A stretch of 64,000 nt of DNA from Stomoxys calcitrans (lineage: Eukaryota; Arthropoda; Insecta; Diptera; Muscidae): NCBI RefSeq assembly GCF_963082655.1, contig NC_081553.1, positions 38,080,242 to 38,144,241 of the forward strand, read 5' to 3'. Positions within the stretch are counted from its first letter, which is position 1; every line of letters starts with the position of its first letter. Positions 12,950 to 24,252 of the stretch are shown piece by piece. A program made the translations under genes and the position numbers. The notes under the pieces are model-generated. The model did not search any database. It had not been told where the DNA came from and worked only from the letters and a program-made list of their open reading frames with translations.

Positions 12950-13469
12950 AGGTTTGAGTTAAGACTTCCAACATCCACCCCAAGTATGATCCGAATTGGT
13001 CTATAAACAAATATATCCCCCCCGTATAAACCAATTCCCAAGGGTTCAATAACCTTAGGAGCCAATATCCATGCCAAGTACGACCCTAGTCCGTCTTTAA
13101 ACTGATATAGCCCCCATATAAACCGAACCCACGATGAAACTTCCCATATAAACCGATCCCCCGATGTGACTTCTTGAGACTCCAGACGCTTGAATTTTCA
13201 TTCATTTTGGCTGAAATTTTAAACAAAGACTTATGTTATGACTTACAACATCAGTGCCTAGATTCATTCGAATCGGTCAATATGGTGCTATTGGCCCCAG
13301 TAAGTACCGATATCCCATTATGACTTCTTGAGACCATTAAATTCTCAATCAACTTCCCGATTTGATTGCTGGAAAATTATTCAAATACAAAAGGCAAATT
13401 TTTAACGAAATCCATGGTGGTGGGTAGCCAAGATTCTGCCCGTCCGAACTTAACATGCCTTTACTTGTA
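12950..13469 (+). mobile_element. DINE-like element type D, 3' part
   Basis: Decayed type D monomers (CCCCATATAAACCGATCCCC, GACTTCTTGAGAC) ending in ATGGTGGTGGGTAGCC, a damaged palindrome, and AACATGCCTTTACTTGT. No 5' terminus: it starts directly after the end of the previous element. Confidence 0.7.
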
Positions 13470-14630
13470 CTACAGATCCCTCTCCTAGCACCAAAAAAAA
13501 AATTGACTTTAAACTATACTAAGATATAGTAAATACTTAGATCCCTACAAGAACCAACCAAATTTTTTAATAGTTATGTTTTCAAAACATAGTTTTTTAT
13601 CGTCATTTGAAAGTTTTTTGTAAAAAAAATCTAATTAATTTTTACTTTTCATTCCCATAAAAAAAAAACTCTTCCGTCTATCCCTCTCTTTCTACACATC
13701 TCAAATTTTCTTCCTTACCTTTCTTTCCAGCCAAACACTGGCCAAATCGAATTTCAGCGATAGTGACTGCCGCTGCTGCCGATGATGGCTGGTGGTCATT
13801 TCAAAAGCCAGTCATCAACACATCGCATAAATATCGCCATTTTATAGCGCCATCATTCATTTTCGGCCTTTAGCATTAATTGCATGTGTCCATTGCAACG
13901 AGGATGATGGTGTGGTGTAGGTTTCAAACTGCAATGCATTGATGGCTGGGCTGTACATTGATGACTGACGAGTGACCACTTGCCCCAGTGCTCGTCTGTC
14001 CGTCTGTCTGTCCTGCCATTGCATTAGCCATCAGAGTCCAGCCTTAAATTCACACTTGCGTCATATGCACATCAACATTCAACATGTTCGTCATCCTCAT
14101 CATCACCGGCAGCAGCAGCAGCAGCAAAAACATCAGCTACAGCCGCCATTCTTCTTTGGCCAATGTTGCGCCTGCGCTTTTTTCAGCACCTCTCAGTGCA
14201 TTGCACATCGTACATTGTGAATAAGTGCATGCAATTTATTTGTTGTTTGTCTTGTCCGTCTTTTTTTCCTCGCTACTCTCTGTTTGAGCATAAGTTTCAA
14301 TTACAAACCTGTCGATTTTCTCCATTTTTGGAAAGTCTACAGAAAATATTAATTATGTGAGTGCCACAAAGTCCACGGTCCCTCCAGTCATAATAATCTC
14401 TGCTATGTGATTTGTTTTGCAGGGGTATTTAACTTGTTTTCATCACCTGCTGATATTGGACATATTTGTTTTTCGACATCAAATGCTAATTAAGAAGATT
14501 TTTCTTAATGGAAAATGAATAATGGAAATTTTGCAAGTATTTTTCTGATGTGAACTTGAGTTGAGTGAGATGTATGCAATGCTTTCTAATGAAAAGCAAA
14601 TGATATTTGCAAGTCAAATAAATGTAGAAC
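13470..14630. other. Spacer with CAG microsatellite
   Basis: Unique-looking, pyrimidine-rich stretches and a (CAG)n run at about 14109-14127. The reading frames at 13972-14360 read through this low-complexity sequence and show no domain. Possibly intronic or regulatory, but nothing here proves it. Confidence 0.5.
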
Positions 14631-14631
14631 C

Positions 14632-16886
14632 AAATAAAAGCGTGCAAAGTTCGGCCCGGCCGAATCTTATATACCCTCCACCATGGATCGCATTTGTCGA
14701 GTTCTTTTCCCGGCATCTCTTCTCAGGCGAAGACGGATATTAGAAAAGATTTGCTCTGCTATTAGAGCGATATCAAGATATGGTCCGGTTTGGACCACAA
14801 TTAAATTATACGTTGGAGACCTGTGTAAAATGTCAGCCAATTCGAATAAGAATTGCGCCCTTTGGGGGCTCAAGAAGTAAAATAGAGAGATCGATTTATA
14901 TGGGAGCTGTATCAGGCTATAGACCGATTCAGACCATAATAAACACATATGTTGATGGTCATGAGAGGATCCGTTGCACAAAATTTCAGGCAAATTTGGA
15001 TAATAATTGCGAACTCTAGTGTCTCAAGAAGTCAAGATCCCAGATCGGTTTATATGGCAGTTATATCAGGCTACGAACAGATGTGAACCTTATTTGACAC
15101 AGTTGTTGAAAGTCATAATAAAATACGTCATGCGAAATTTCAGCCAAATCGGATAGGAATTGCGCCCTCTAGAGGCTCAAGAAGTTAAGATCCCAGATTG
15201 GTTTATATGACAGCTAGATCAGGTTATGAACCAATTTAAAGCATACTTGGCACAGTTATTGGATATCATTACAAAACACGTCGTGCAAAATTTCATTCCA
15301 ATCGGATTAGAATTGCGCCCTCTAGAGGCTCAAGAAGTCAAGACCCAAGATCGGTTTATATGACAGCAATATCAGGTTTTGGACCAATTTGAACCAAACT
15401 TGGCACAGTTATTGGATTTCATTACAAAACACGTCGTGCAAAATTTCATTCCAATCGGATTAGAATTGCGCCCTGTAGAGGCTCAAGAAGTCAAGACCCA
15501 AGATCGGTTTATATGACAGCTATATCAGGTTATAGACCGATTTAAACCATACTAAGGGCAGGAATTAGAAGTAATACCAAAACACCAAGTGCAAAATTTC
15601 AGTCAAATCGGACCAGAATTGCGCCCTCTAGAGACTCAAGAAGTCAAGACCCAAGATCGGTTTATATGGCAGCTATATCAAAACATAGACCGACATGGCC
15701 CCATTTATAGCTATAACAGGTTATGGACCAATTTGAACCATGCACAGCACAGTTATTGGATGTCATTACAAAACATGTCGTGCAAAATTTCATTCCAATC
15801 GGATAAGAATTGCGCTCTCTAGAGGTTCAAGAAGTCAAGACCCAAGATCGGTTTATATGGGAGCTATATCAGGTCATAGACCGATTTGAACCATACTTGG
15901 TGCAGTTGTTGGAAGTGATACCAAAACACCATGTACAAAATTTCAGTCAAATCGGAGCAGAATTGCGCCCTCGAGAGACTCAAGAAATCAAGACACAAGA
16001 TCGGTTTATATGGCAGCTATATCAAAACATAGACCGATATGGCACCTTTACAGCTATATCAGGTTATAGACCAATTTGAACCATACGCAGTACAGTTGTT
16101 GGATATGATAACAAAACATGTCGTGCAAAAATTCATTCAAATCGGATAGGAATTGCGCCCTCTAGAGGCTCAAGAAGTCAAGACCCAAGATCGGTTTATA
16201 TGACAGCTATATCCGGTTATAAACCGATTTAAACCATACTTTGGGCAGATGTTGGAAGTGATACCAAAACACCATGTGCAAAATTTCATTCCAATCGCAT
16301 AAGAATTGCGCCCTCTAGAGGCTCTAGAGGCTCAAGAAGTCAAGACCCAAGATCGGTTTATATGACAGCTATATCAAAACATGGACCGATATGGCCCATT
16401 TACTATCCCAACCAACCTACACTAATAAGAAGTATTTGTGCAAAATTTCAAGCGGCTAGCTTTACTCTTCGAGAGTTAGCGTGCTTTCGACAGACAGACA
16501 GACGGACGGACGAACGGACATAGCTAGATCGACATAAAATGTCATGACGATCAATAATATACAGGGTGGCTGATGAAAGCCGCTACCAAAAAAAAATGTA
16601 ATAACTTTTTTTCTATTTAATAATAATAATTTAATAATTAATTTAATTAATTAATTAATTAATTTAATTAATAATAATTTAATAATTAATTTAATAATTT
16701 AATTTAACATGAATAAAAGAAAAATGTATTCCATACACCGAAAAAAAAATGTAGCAATATTCATCATTGTAGCAATATTCATCAGCCACCCTGTATATAC
16801 TCTATGTGGTCTCAGACAAATATTTTGAGTAGTTACAAACAGAATGACGAAATTAGTATACCCCCACCCTATGGTGGAGGGTATAA
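14632..16886 (-). mobile_element. Long DINE-like element type A carrying a MITE
   Basis: Starts AAATAAAAGCGTGCAAAG, palindrome TTCGGCCCGGCCGAA, TATACCCTCCACCATGG. It holds roughly a dozen type A monomers, some shortened or partly duplicated (around 15700-15730 and 16040-16075). It ends with a GTCY remnant (16490-16520), the split conserved block and ATGGTGGAGGGTATA. The array is longer than in the copy at 11533, so monomer number varies between copies. Confidence 0.88.
16562..16793. mobile_element. Small MITE with CAGGGTGGCTGATGAA ends
   Basis: A 232-bp element with terminal inverted repeats CAGGGTGGCTGATGAA / TTCATCAGCCACCCTG, flanked by TA on each side (16560-16561, 16794-16795), as expected for Tc1/mariner-type insertion. 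The interior is very AT-rich with TAAT-based repeats, and a 20-bp segment containing GTAGCAATATTCATC is doubled near the right end. No coding capacity. It sits inside the TATATATA block of the type A element. Confidence 0.85.
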
Positions 16887-16999
16887 AAATGTATAATTTT
16901 AACTCCAATGGAATGGTGGGTGTAACAAACGGAGCTGAAGCGTTTGGATGTTTGATTTGTTTCATTCTAAGGTTATATGGAAATTATATTAGATATTAC

Positions 17000-18255
17000 T
17001 CCGCCCCATGACACTATGGACATACACCTTAGCCAGTAATCGGCTTGTTGTGGGCTTTAAATAAATGAAAGTTCGGAATTCCGTGCTACTTACAAAATTC
17101 TAATTGTTTTCCATGCCATCCCCCTTAGTTGGTCCATGTCTGGTAGAGTGTCCCCACCTAAGTATCGGTATCTGTTAGACGCGAAAGCCGAGCAATGACA
17201 AAGGAAATGCTCCATCGTCTCATCATCTTCCCCGCATGCCCTATACATGCTATCACCTGCCGCACTGATTTTACATAAGTGAGCTCGTAGTCCTATGTGT
17301 TCCTACTTACTTCCTTTCAGTAATAGCCTTGTCTTCTCACGATCTGGATCCCCCCCATAGGATTTTTGCCGTCCTACCGACCGTTTCGCTGTTCCACAAT
17401 GTTGCATGCGCATCCGTCGCCCACTCCCTTAACTCGGACTGTGTCGATCCGAAAGGCTTCGGGTTAACCAAGTTTATTGATGGCAGTCCTCTGGCCTTCA
17501 TCGCCAAATCATGTGCCCTTTCATTCCCCCTTACTCCGTTATGACCCGCCAGCCAAACGATGCGGATTTTTCCATCCTCAGAGAAGGCGTTAATCTTCTT
17601 CTTACACTGCAAGACTGTTTGTGACCTTGTCGTCCTGGTTGTTATTGCTCTTATGTCAATTTGACTGTCGGTCGGTTACTGCCCCTGTTCCATAGTGGAA
17701 TGTTTGACGTCCTCGCGTAAGCAGCACACCACTTCACGCATACCGTGATCGCAGGGATTTCCACCTGCAGGACCCTATTATGGTCTGGCAGTCTAAAACA
17801 GATCTCAGTCCCTGGGTTCCCAGTGTAGACCCCCAGGCCCACACTGTCCTCTAGTTTTGATCCATCAGAGTAACATGATCTTCCAGATGACAATACTAGG
17901 GTTCCGTCAATCCAAGACTATGCCGATGCCAGCAGTGCCTCGAACTCGACTTCAAGGATCATCTCACCCGACTTCAAGGTTCGCCTCGATTATATGAGGG
18001 GACGTTGGTTGCTATGGTATGAGCTGCTCCCATCCTCAATCTATTTGGGCGTGGTCCTCATCGCTCTGCCTATGCCAAGACAACATATTCTCTGAACCTG
18101 TTGTATTGTCTATTTGTTGCACTTTTTCTCCATAGCAGTCCATCAAACTACTGAGGCGTAAGTAAGTATTGGTCTAATCACGCTCCTGTAGAGCCAGTGG
18201 ACTATCCTCGGTTTCAGGCCCCATTCTTAGGAGGCTTTATTTAAGACCGATGTTG
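17000..18255 (-). mobile_element. LINE fragment: RT thumb, RNase H, C-terminal zinc knuckle
   Basis: Reverse strand, high to low coordinates. About 18230-18060 encodes the segment after the RT active site (HWLYRSVIRPILTYA, with a stop). 17893-17651 has the start of an RNase H domain (YSDGSKLEDSVGLGVYT). 17612-17337 has the RNase H end (IRIVWLAGHNGVRGNE). About 17300-17110 gives a Cys/His knuckle (CGEDDETMEHFLCHC). The order RT-RNase H-CCHC-like fits the I/LOA/R1-type LINE groups. Several frameshifts and stops make it dead. Same family as the pieces at 29.4, 53.2 and 62.4 kb. Confidence 0.8.
17337..17893 (-). pseudogene. LINE RNase H domain, broken
   Basis: Two reverse frames cover the domain. 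The upstream one carries the first catalytic motif as YSDGSK and LGVYTGNPGTEICF; the downstream one carries WLAGHNGVRGNERAHD, where retroelement RNase H usually has a His followed by GNExAD. They are separated by a frameshift and stops at about 17620-17650. Confidence 0.75.
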
Positions 18256-18605
18256 TCATGATGTCCGATCATGATGTTCCCTAGACACTTGTTTCTGAAA
18301 AAAATTATCAGGATCGTAATCTTCTCTCAAGTACCTCTTATTTTAACCCAATATTGCATTGGTTTAAGGGGAGTTTATGGGATGAAGCGTCCTCAAATTT
18401 TTACTCTTTGGGGGGAGTTTTGGGAAAGGAGTGTTGCCCCAAATACATGGTCCCACATCTGAATGTCAGATTCGTATTTTACTCCCAAATAACTTTACGT
18501 ATTTGAGCCCCATATTGCGGCGGTCAGTAAATAGTTGCTGTTTGTGGGACCAGAAACTATGTCCCAGATTTGGATAACAGATTCGAATTCTATGCGCAAA
18601 TACCT
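18256..18605 (+). repeat. Fragment of the 131-bp tandem-repeat element
   Basis: About two and a half units with GAGCCCCATATTGCGGCGGT, ATACATGGTCCCACATC and CAGATTCGTATTTTACTCCC, matching the array at 32.1-33.6 kb. It follows the LINE fragment directly and runs into type D monomers. Confidence 0.7.
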
Positions 18606-19236
18606 CTCATTTGCATTTTCATGCAAAATTTCAGCCAAATCGGCCAAAAATTGCTGCTTGTTAGGACTCAAGAAGTCAAATCGGGAGATCGGTTTATATG
18701 GGAGATATATCAGGTTATAGACCGGACCGTACTGTGCACAGTTGTTGGAAGTCAAAACAAAATACTACGTGCTCAATTTCAGTCAAATCGGACAAAAATT
18801 GCGTCTTTTAATCGCAAATCGGGAGCTATATCAGGTTATAGACCGATTTGGACCGTAAGAGGCATAGTTTTTGGAAGTAATGACAGGACCCCACATGGTC
18901 AATTTCAGCGAAATTGGACAAAAATTGCGGCTGGCAAGGGCTCAAAAAATCAAATTGGGAGATCGGTTTATATGGGAGCTATATCAGGTTATAGACCGAT
19001 TCGGACTGTACTGGGTATAGTTGTAGGAAGTCACAACGGAACACTAAGTGCAAAATTTTAGCCAAATCGAACACAAATTGCGACTTGTAAGAACTCAGGA
19101 GGACAAATCGGGATATCGGTTTATATGGGAGCTACAATATATCAGGATATAGTCCGATTTGGACTTTACAGTTGTTAAAAGTCATAACAGATCACTACCT
19201 TCAAAATATTTGCCAAATCGGACAAAAATTGTGGTT
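18606..19236 (-). mobile_element. DINE-like type D array, left arm of a strand switch
   Basis: Four type D monomers (ATCGGACAAAAATTGCGGCT, GGGAGATCGGTTTATATGGG, GGTTATAGACCGATTTGG). Neither terminus is present. At about 19236 the same repeat type continues on the other strand. Confidence 0.75.
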
Positions 19237-19572
19237 TTCATCCCATATAAACCGATCTCCCGATTTGACTTCTTGAGTCCCTGGAAGCCGTAGTTTTCTT
19301 TCGATTTGGCATTCTGTTATGACCTCCAATAACTGTATCAAGTACGGTCCGAATCGGTCTATAAACTGGTATAGCTCCCATATAAATCGGTCTCTCGATT
19401 ATCCTTGCTCGGTTCTTAGAAGCTTTAACTTTGCTGGTTCGACAGAAGTTTAATATATAGAATAAAGTAATGCCCTTCAACTAAATTTAGTTTGTATAAA
19501 GTTTTTGCAGAATCCATGGTGGTGGGTTCCCAAAATTCGGCCCGGCCGAACTTAGCACGCTTTTACTTGTTT
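19237..19572 (+). mobile_element. DINE-like type D, 3' end, right arm of the strand switch
   Basis: Starts CCCATATAAACCGATCTCCC, has two monomers, then GAATCCATGGTGGTGGG, the palindrome TTCGGCCCGGCCGAA and TTAGCACGCTTTTACTTG. The 3' end is intact. No 5' end. Confidence 0.8.
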
Positions 19573-19599
19573 TTCATATTCGTTCGTTTTTTTGCGATT

Positions 19600-20850
19600 G
19601 CTATAAAAACTATGAAGTCTCATGAAGTCAAATCGGGAGACCGGTTTACATGGGAGCTATATTAGGTTATAGACCGATTTGTACCGTACTTGGCACAGTT
19701 GTTGGAAGTCATAGCCTTAATCGTTTTGTTTCCAATTTCAGCCGAATCGGATAAAAATTCTAAGGTCTCAAAAAGTCAAATCCGTGGATCGGTTTATTTG
19801 GCGGCTACATCTGTTTATAGACCGATTCGGATCATACTTAGCATGGATATTGGAAGTCATAACACAAGTCTTGGTTCCAAATTTTAGCGTAATCGGATGA
19901 AAATGTAGGCTTCTAAAGGCTCATGAAAACAAATCCGGGGATCGGTTTATGTGGGGCCTATATATGTTTATAGACCGATTCAGATTTTTCTTCTCATGAA
20001 TATTGAAAGTCATGACGCAAGTATTTTTTCCAAAATTTAGCCAAATCGGATGAGGATTGAGGCTTCTAAGCGCTTTAGAATGCAAATCCGAGAATCTGTA
20101 TATATGTGAGCTATATTTGTGTATAGACCGATTCTGATGGATATTAAAAGTCATAACTCAAGTCTTTGTTCCAAATTTTAGTCAAATCGGATACAAATTG
20201 GGGTTTTTAGGGGCTCATCAAATCGGAGGATCGGCTTATATGGCGGCTATATCCAAAACTAAACCGAAATGGCCCATTTCCAATGCCCAATGACCTACAT
20301 CGTTAAGAAATATCTATGCAAAATTTTATCCTGCTAGCTTTACGCATTCGATCGCTATCGTGATTTCGACAGACGGACGGACGGACATGGTTGGATAGAC
20401 TCAGAATGTCAAGACGATTCAGAATATATGTGCTTTATGGGGTTGCAGGTCAATATTTCGAGTTGTAACAAACGGAATGGGAGGCCAACGTAGCGCAGAG
20501 GTTAGCATGCCCGCCTATGACGCTGAATGCCTGGGTTCGAATCCTGGCAGCCTGGCAGGATCATCAAAAATTTTTCGGCGGTTATTATCCCCTCCTAATG
20601 ATGGCCAAATTTGTGAGGTACTTTGCCAAGTAAATCTTCTCTCCAAAGAGGTGTCGCTCTGGGGCATGCCTTCGTACTCGGCTATAAAAAGGAGGTCCCT
20701 TATCATTGAGCTTAAAATTGAATCGGACAGCAATCGTTGATTTGTGAGAAGTTTTCCTCAGTTCCTTAATGGAATGTTCATGGGTAAATTTGCATTGGCA
20801 ACAAACGGAATGACAAGATTAGTATACCCCCATCCTATGGTGGTGGCACA
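19600..20850 (-). mobile_element. DINE-like element type D, split by a SINE
   Basis: About four divergent type D monomers, a GTCY remnant (20369-20390), the conserved block (AGAATATATGTGCTTTATGG) and a 5' end split at 20480 by a complete SINE. After the SINE the end resumes with TATACCCCCATCCTATGGTG. The palindromic 3' end is missing. Confidence 0.8.
20480..20799 (+). mobile_element. Complete tRNA-derived SINE with 13-bp target duplication
   Basis: 320-bp non-coding retrotransposon with pol III promoter boxes: A box TAGCGCAGAGG (20491-20501) and B box GGTTCGAATCC (20534-20544). The body contains a GC-rich part and GGCTATAAAAAGGAG (TATA-like at 20683), and the tail is GGAATGTTCATGGGTAAATT without poly-A. 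AACAAACGGAATG flanks it exactly at 20467-20479 and 20800-20812, the mark of LINE-assisted insertion. Reference copy for the partial SINEs elsewhere in the window. Confidence 0.93.
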
Positions 20851-20852
20851 AT

Positions 20853-21050
20853 AAACAAGTAAGAGCGTGCTAAGTTCGGCCGGGCCGAATCTTATATACC
20901 CTCCACCATGAATCTCATTTGTCGAGTTCTATGCGCAGTGTCTCTTTTTAGGCAAACAAAGAATATTGAGTAAGAACTGCTATGCTATTGGAGCTATACC
21001 AAGTTATAGTCCAATTCGGACCATAAATGAATGCTGAACATTGTAGAAGT
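20853..21050 (-). mobile_element. DINE-like type A variant, 3' end fragment
   Basis: AACAAGTAAGAGCGTGCTAA, palindrome TTCGGCCGGGCCGAA, TATACCCTCCACCATGAATC, then a variant leader (GCAAACAAAGAATATTGAGT) shared with the fragment at 47052. It stops at about 21050, where the next element begins on the other strand. Confidence 0.8.
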
Positions 21051-21051
21051 T

Positions 21052-22381
21052 ATTATACCCTCCACCATAAGATGGGGGGTATACTAATTTCGTCATTCTG
21101 TTTGTAACTACTCGAAATATTCGTCTGAGACCCCATAAAGTATATATATTCTTGATCGTCGTGAAATTTTATGTCGATCTAGCCATGTCCGTCCGTCTGT
21201 CCGTCCGTCCGTCCGTCCGTCCATCCGTCCGTCCGTCCGTCCGTCCGTCCGTCCGTCCGTCCGTCCGAAAGCACGCTAACTTCCGAAGGAGTAAAGCTAG
21301 CCGCTTGAAATTTTGCACAAATACTTGGTCGGTTGGTATTGTAAATGGGCCATATCGGTCCATGTTTTGATATAGCTGCCATATAAACCGATCTTAGGTC
21401 TTGACTTCTTGAGCCTCTAGAGTGCGCAATTCTTATCCGATTGGAATGAAATTTTGCACGACGTGTTTTGTTATGATATCCAACAACTGTGCCAAGTATG
21501 GTTCAAATCGGTCCATAACCTGATATAGCTGCCATATAAACCGATCGTGGGTCTTGACTTCTTGAGCCTCTAGAGTGCGGAATTCTTATCCGATTTAAAT
21601 GAAATTTTGCACGACGTGTTTTGTTATTATATCCAACAACTGTGCCAAGTATGGTTCAAATCGGCTCATAACCTGATATAGCTGCCATATAAACCGATCT
21701 TGGGTCTTGACTTCTTGAGCCTCTAGAGTGCGCAATTCTTATCCGATTGGGATGAAATTTTGCACGACGTGTTTTGTTATGATATCCAACAACTGTGCCA
21801 AGTATGGTTCAAATCGGTACATAACCTGATATAGCTGCCATAAAAACCGATCTTGGGTCTTGACTTCTTGAGCCTCTAGAAGGCGCAATTCTTATCCGAT
21901 TTGAATGAAATTTTGCACGACGTGTTTTGTTATTATATCCAACAACTCTGCCAAGTATGGTTCAAATCGGCTCATAACCTGATATAGCTGCCATATAAAC
22001 CGATCTTGGGTCTTGACTTCTTGAGCCTCTAGAGTGCGCAATTCTTATCCGATTTGTCTGAAATTTTGTACGACGGATTCTCTTATGACCATTAACATAC
22101 GTGTTTGTTATGGTCTGAATCGGTCTATAGCCCGATACAGCTCCCATATAAATCGATCTCTCTATTTTACTTCTTGAGCCCCCAAGGGCGCAATTCTTAT
22201 TCGAATTGGCTGACATTTTACACAGGTCTCCAACATATAATTTAATTGTGGTCCAAACCGGACCATATCTTGATAGCGCTCTAATAGCAGATAAAATCCG
22301 GAAAAAGAACTCGACAAATGCGACCATGGTGGAGGGTATATAAGATTCGGCCCGGCCGAACTTAGCACGCTTTTACTTGTT
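21052..22381 (+). mobile_element. Complete DINE-like element, type A
   Basis: Full-length + copy: TTATACCCTCCACCATAAGA, the AAAGTATATATATTCTTGAT block at 21137-21156 (the same string occurs in Drosophila INE-1), GTCY tract 21187-21267, five to six monomers of 153 bp, ATGGTGGAGGGTATA, palindrome TTCGGCCCGGCCGAA, end CACGCTTTTACTTGTT. The frames at 21152-21382 on both strands are translations of the GTCY tract (runs of RPSV or DGRT). Confidence 0.92.
21187..21267 (+). repeat. (GTCC/GTCT)n microsatellite of a DINE element
   Basis: About 20 tetranucleotide units, mostly GTCC with a few GTCT and one ATCC. A GTCY tract at this place is a diagnostic feature of the DINE-1 group. Confidence 0.95.
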
Positions 22382-22399
22382 GTGTAATATTTTAGTTTA

Positions 22400-22584
22400 T
22401 ATTTCTCAGGATAAGGATTGCGCCTTGTAGGGGCTCAAGAAGCAAAATCGAGAGATAGGTTTATATGGGAGCTGTATCAAGCTATTGATCGATTCAGACC
22501 ATATCAGACACGTATGTTCAAGGTCATGAGAGAAACCGTTGTACAAAATTTCTGTCATGAGAATTGCGCCCTCTAGAGGCTCCA
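22400..22584 (-). mobile_element. DINE-like type A monomer fragment
   Basis: One and a quarter monomers (GGATAAGGATTGCGCC, AAAATCGAGAGATAGG, GAATTGCGCCCTCTAGAGGC) between two + strand elements. No termini. Confidence 0.7.
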
Positions 22585-22585
22585 G

Positions 22586-24252
22586 TCATTTAGTCATTCT
22601 GTTTACAGCACATCGAAATATCAATTTCCGATCCTACAAAGCTGATTTCGGATCGTCGTAAAATTCTAAGACGATTTAACGATGTCCGTGTGTCTGTCTG
22701 TCCGTCTGTAGTAATCATTCTAGAGCCTTCAAAAATTGAGATATTGAGCTGAAATTTGGCACAGATACATCTTTTTGATGCACGTTGGTTAAATTCTTGA
22801 TTTGGACCATATTTGGATATAGCTGCTATATAGACCGATTTTCCGATAAAGGGTCTAATGCCAATAAAAACATAATTCTTGTCGGATTTCGATGAAATTT
22901 CAAAGAGTGAGTTGTTTTTAGGCTCCCGACAAACGACCCAAATATGGTTCAAATTGGACATTATTAAGATATAGCTGCCATATAAGCCGATCTGCCGATA
23001 AAGGGTCTGAAGCCCATAAAAGCTTTACTTTTTAGCCGATTTCGCTGAAATTTGGAATAGTGCGCAGTTTTAAACCTCTCAACATCCGACCTAAGTATGG
23101 ATTAGGTCGGTCCATATTTAGATATAGCTGCTATATAAACCGATCTCCCGATAAAGGGTCTGAAGACCATAAATGCTTTATTTATTACCCGATTTCGCTG
23201 AAATTTCCAACAGTGAGTTGTTTTAAGCCTCCAGACATCTGATCTAAATATGGATTAGATAGGTCCATATTTAGATATAGCTGCCATATAGACCGATCTC
23301 CCGATAAAGGGTCTAATGCCCATAAAAACTTTATTTTTCATCCGATTTTGCTGAAATTTGAAACAGTATGTAGCTTAAGGCTTCCCGACGTCTGAGCAAA
23401 GTAGGGTTTAGATCGGACTATATATAGATATAGCCGCCATATAGACCGTTATCCCGATAAAGGGTCTGAAGCCCATAAAATCTTTATTATTTCACCGAAA
23501 TTGCTAAAACTTGAAACAGTAACTATTTTAAGGCTTGCCGACATCTGACATAAATATGGTGTAGATCGGACTATATTTAGATATAGCTGCCATATAGCCG
23601 GATCTCCCGATAAAGGGTCTGAAGCCCATAAAAGCTTTATTTTTTATCCGATTTGGCTAAAATTTAAAACAGTCGGTTATTTCAAGCCTTCTGACATCTG
23701 AACCAAATTTGGTTTACATCGGACTATATTTAGATATAGCTGACATATTGACCGATCTCCAGATAAAGGGCCTGAAGCCCATAAAAACTCTATTTATTAC
23801 CCGATTTCGTTAAAATTTAAAACAGTGAGTAGTTGAATGCCTCCCAACATAGTACCCAAATATGGTTCAGATCGGACTATATTCAGATATAGCTGCGATT
23901 TTGACCGGTATGCTGATAAAGGATCTAAAGCCCATAAAAGCTCTATTTATTACCCGATTTCGTCGAAATTTGAAACAGTGAGTAGTTTTGGATCGACGTC
24001 CGTCCCAAATATTGTTTGTATAGGACAATATTTAGATATAGCTTCCATACAGAGCGTTCTGCCCATAAAGGGTCTGAAGCCCATAAAAGCTTTATTTTTC
24101 ATCCGATGACCACTCAATATCCGTGCCGTATTAGGGTGCATAAGTTCTCCAATTTTCACCAGATTGTGGCGAAAGGTGGTTTACCTATACACCCGAGGTG
24201 GTGGGAATCCAAAGTTCGGCCCGGCCAAACTTAATGCCTTTTTACTTGTTTT
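22586..24252 (+). mobile_element. DINE-like element, type C
   Basis: Reference copy for type C. The extreme 5' repeat is missing (starts TCATTTAGTCATTCTGTT). Then the block CCTACAAAGCTGATTTCGG, GTCY tract (22684-22710) and about nine monomers with GATTTCGCTGAAATTT starts at 23038, 23191 and 23344, an exact 153-bp step. The end reads CGAGGTGGTGGGAATCC, a palindrome with one change (TTCGGCCCGGCCAAA), and TTTTTACTTGTT. Confidence 0.88.

Noticed and set aside
13972..14360. Two overlapping + frames with His/Gln-rich stretch as a transcription-factor exon
   Set aside because: The HHRQQQQQQ stretch is the CAG microsatellite; no domain, no splice sites bounding it, and T-rich sequence follows.
16600..16720. 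TAAT-rich stretch as a homeodomain site cluster
   Set aside because: It is the interior of the MITE with clear terminal repeats; AT-rich MITE interiors commonly look like this.
20480..20560. tRNA gene with A and B boxes
   Set aside because: The boxes belong to the head of a 320-bp SINE with a target duplication; the same head recurs on other copies and the cloverleaf arms are not well paired.
21152..21382. Frames rich in RPSV or DGRT repeats
   Set aside because: Translation of the (GTCY)n microsatellite of a DINE element, on both strands.
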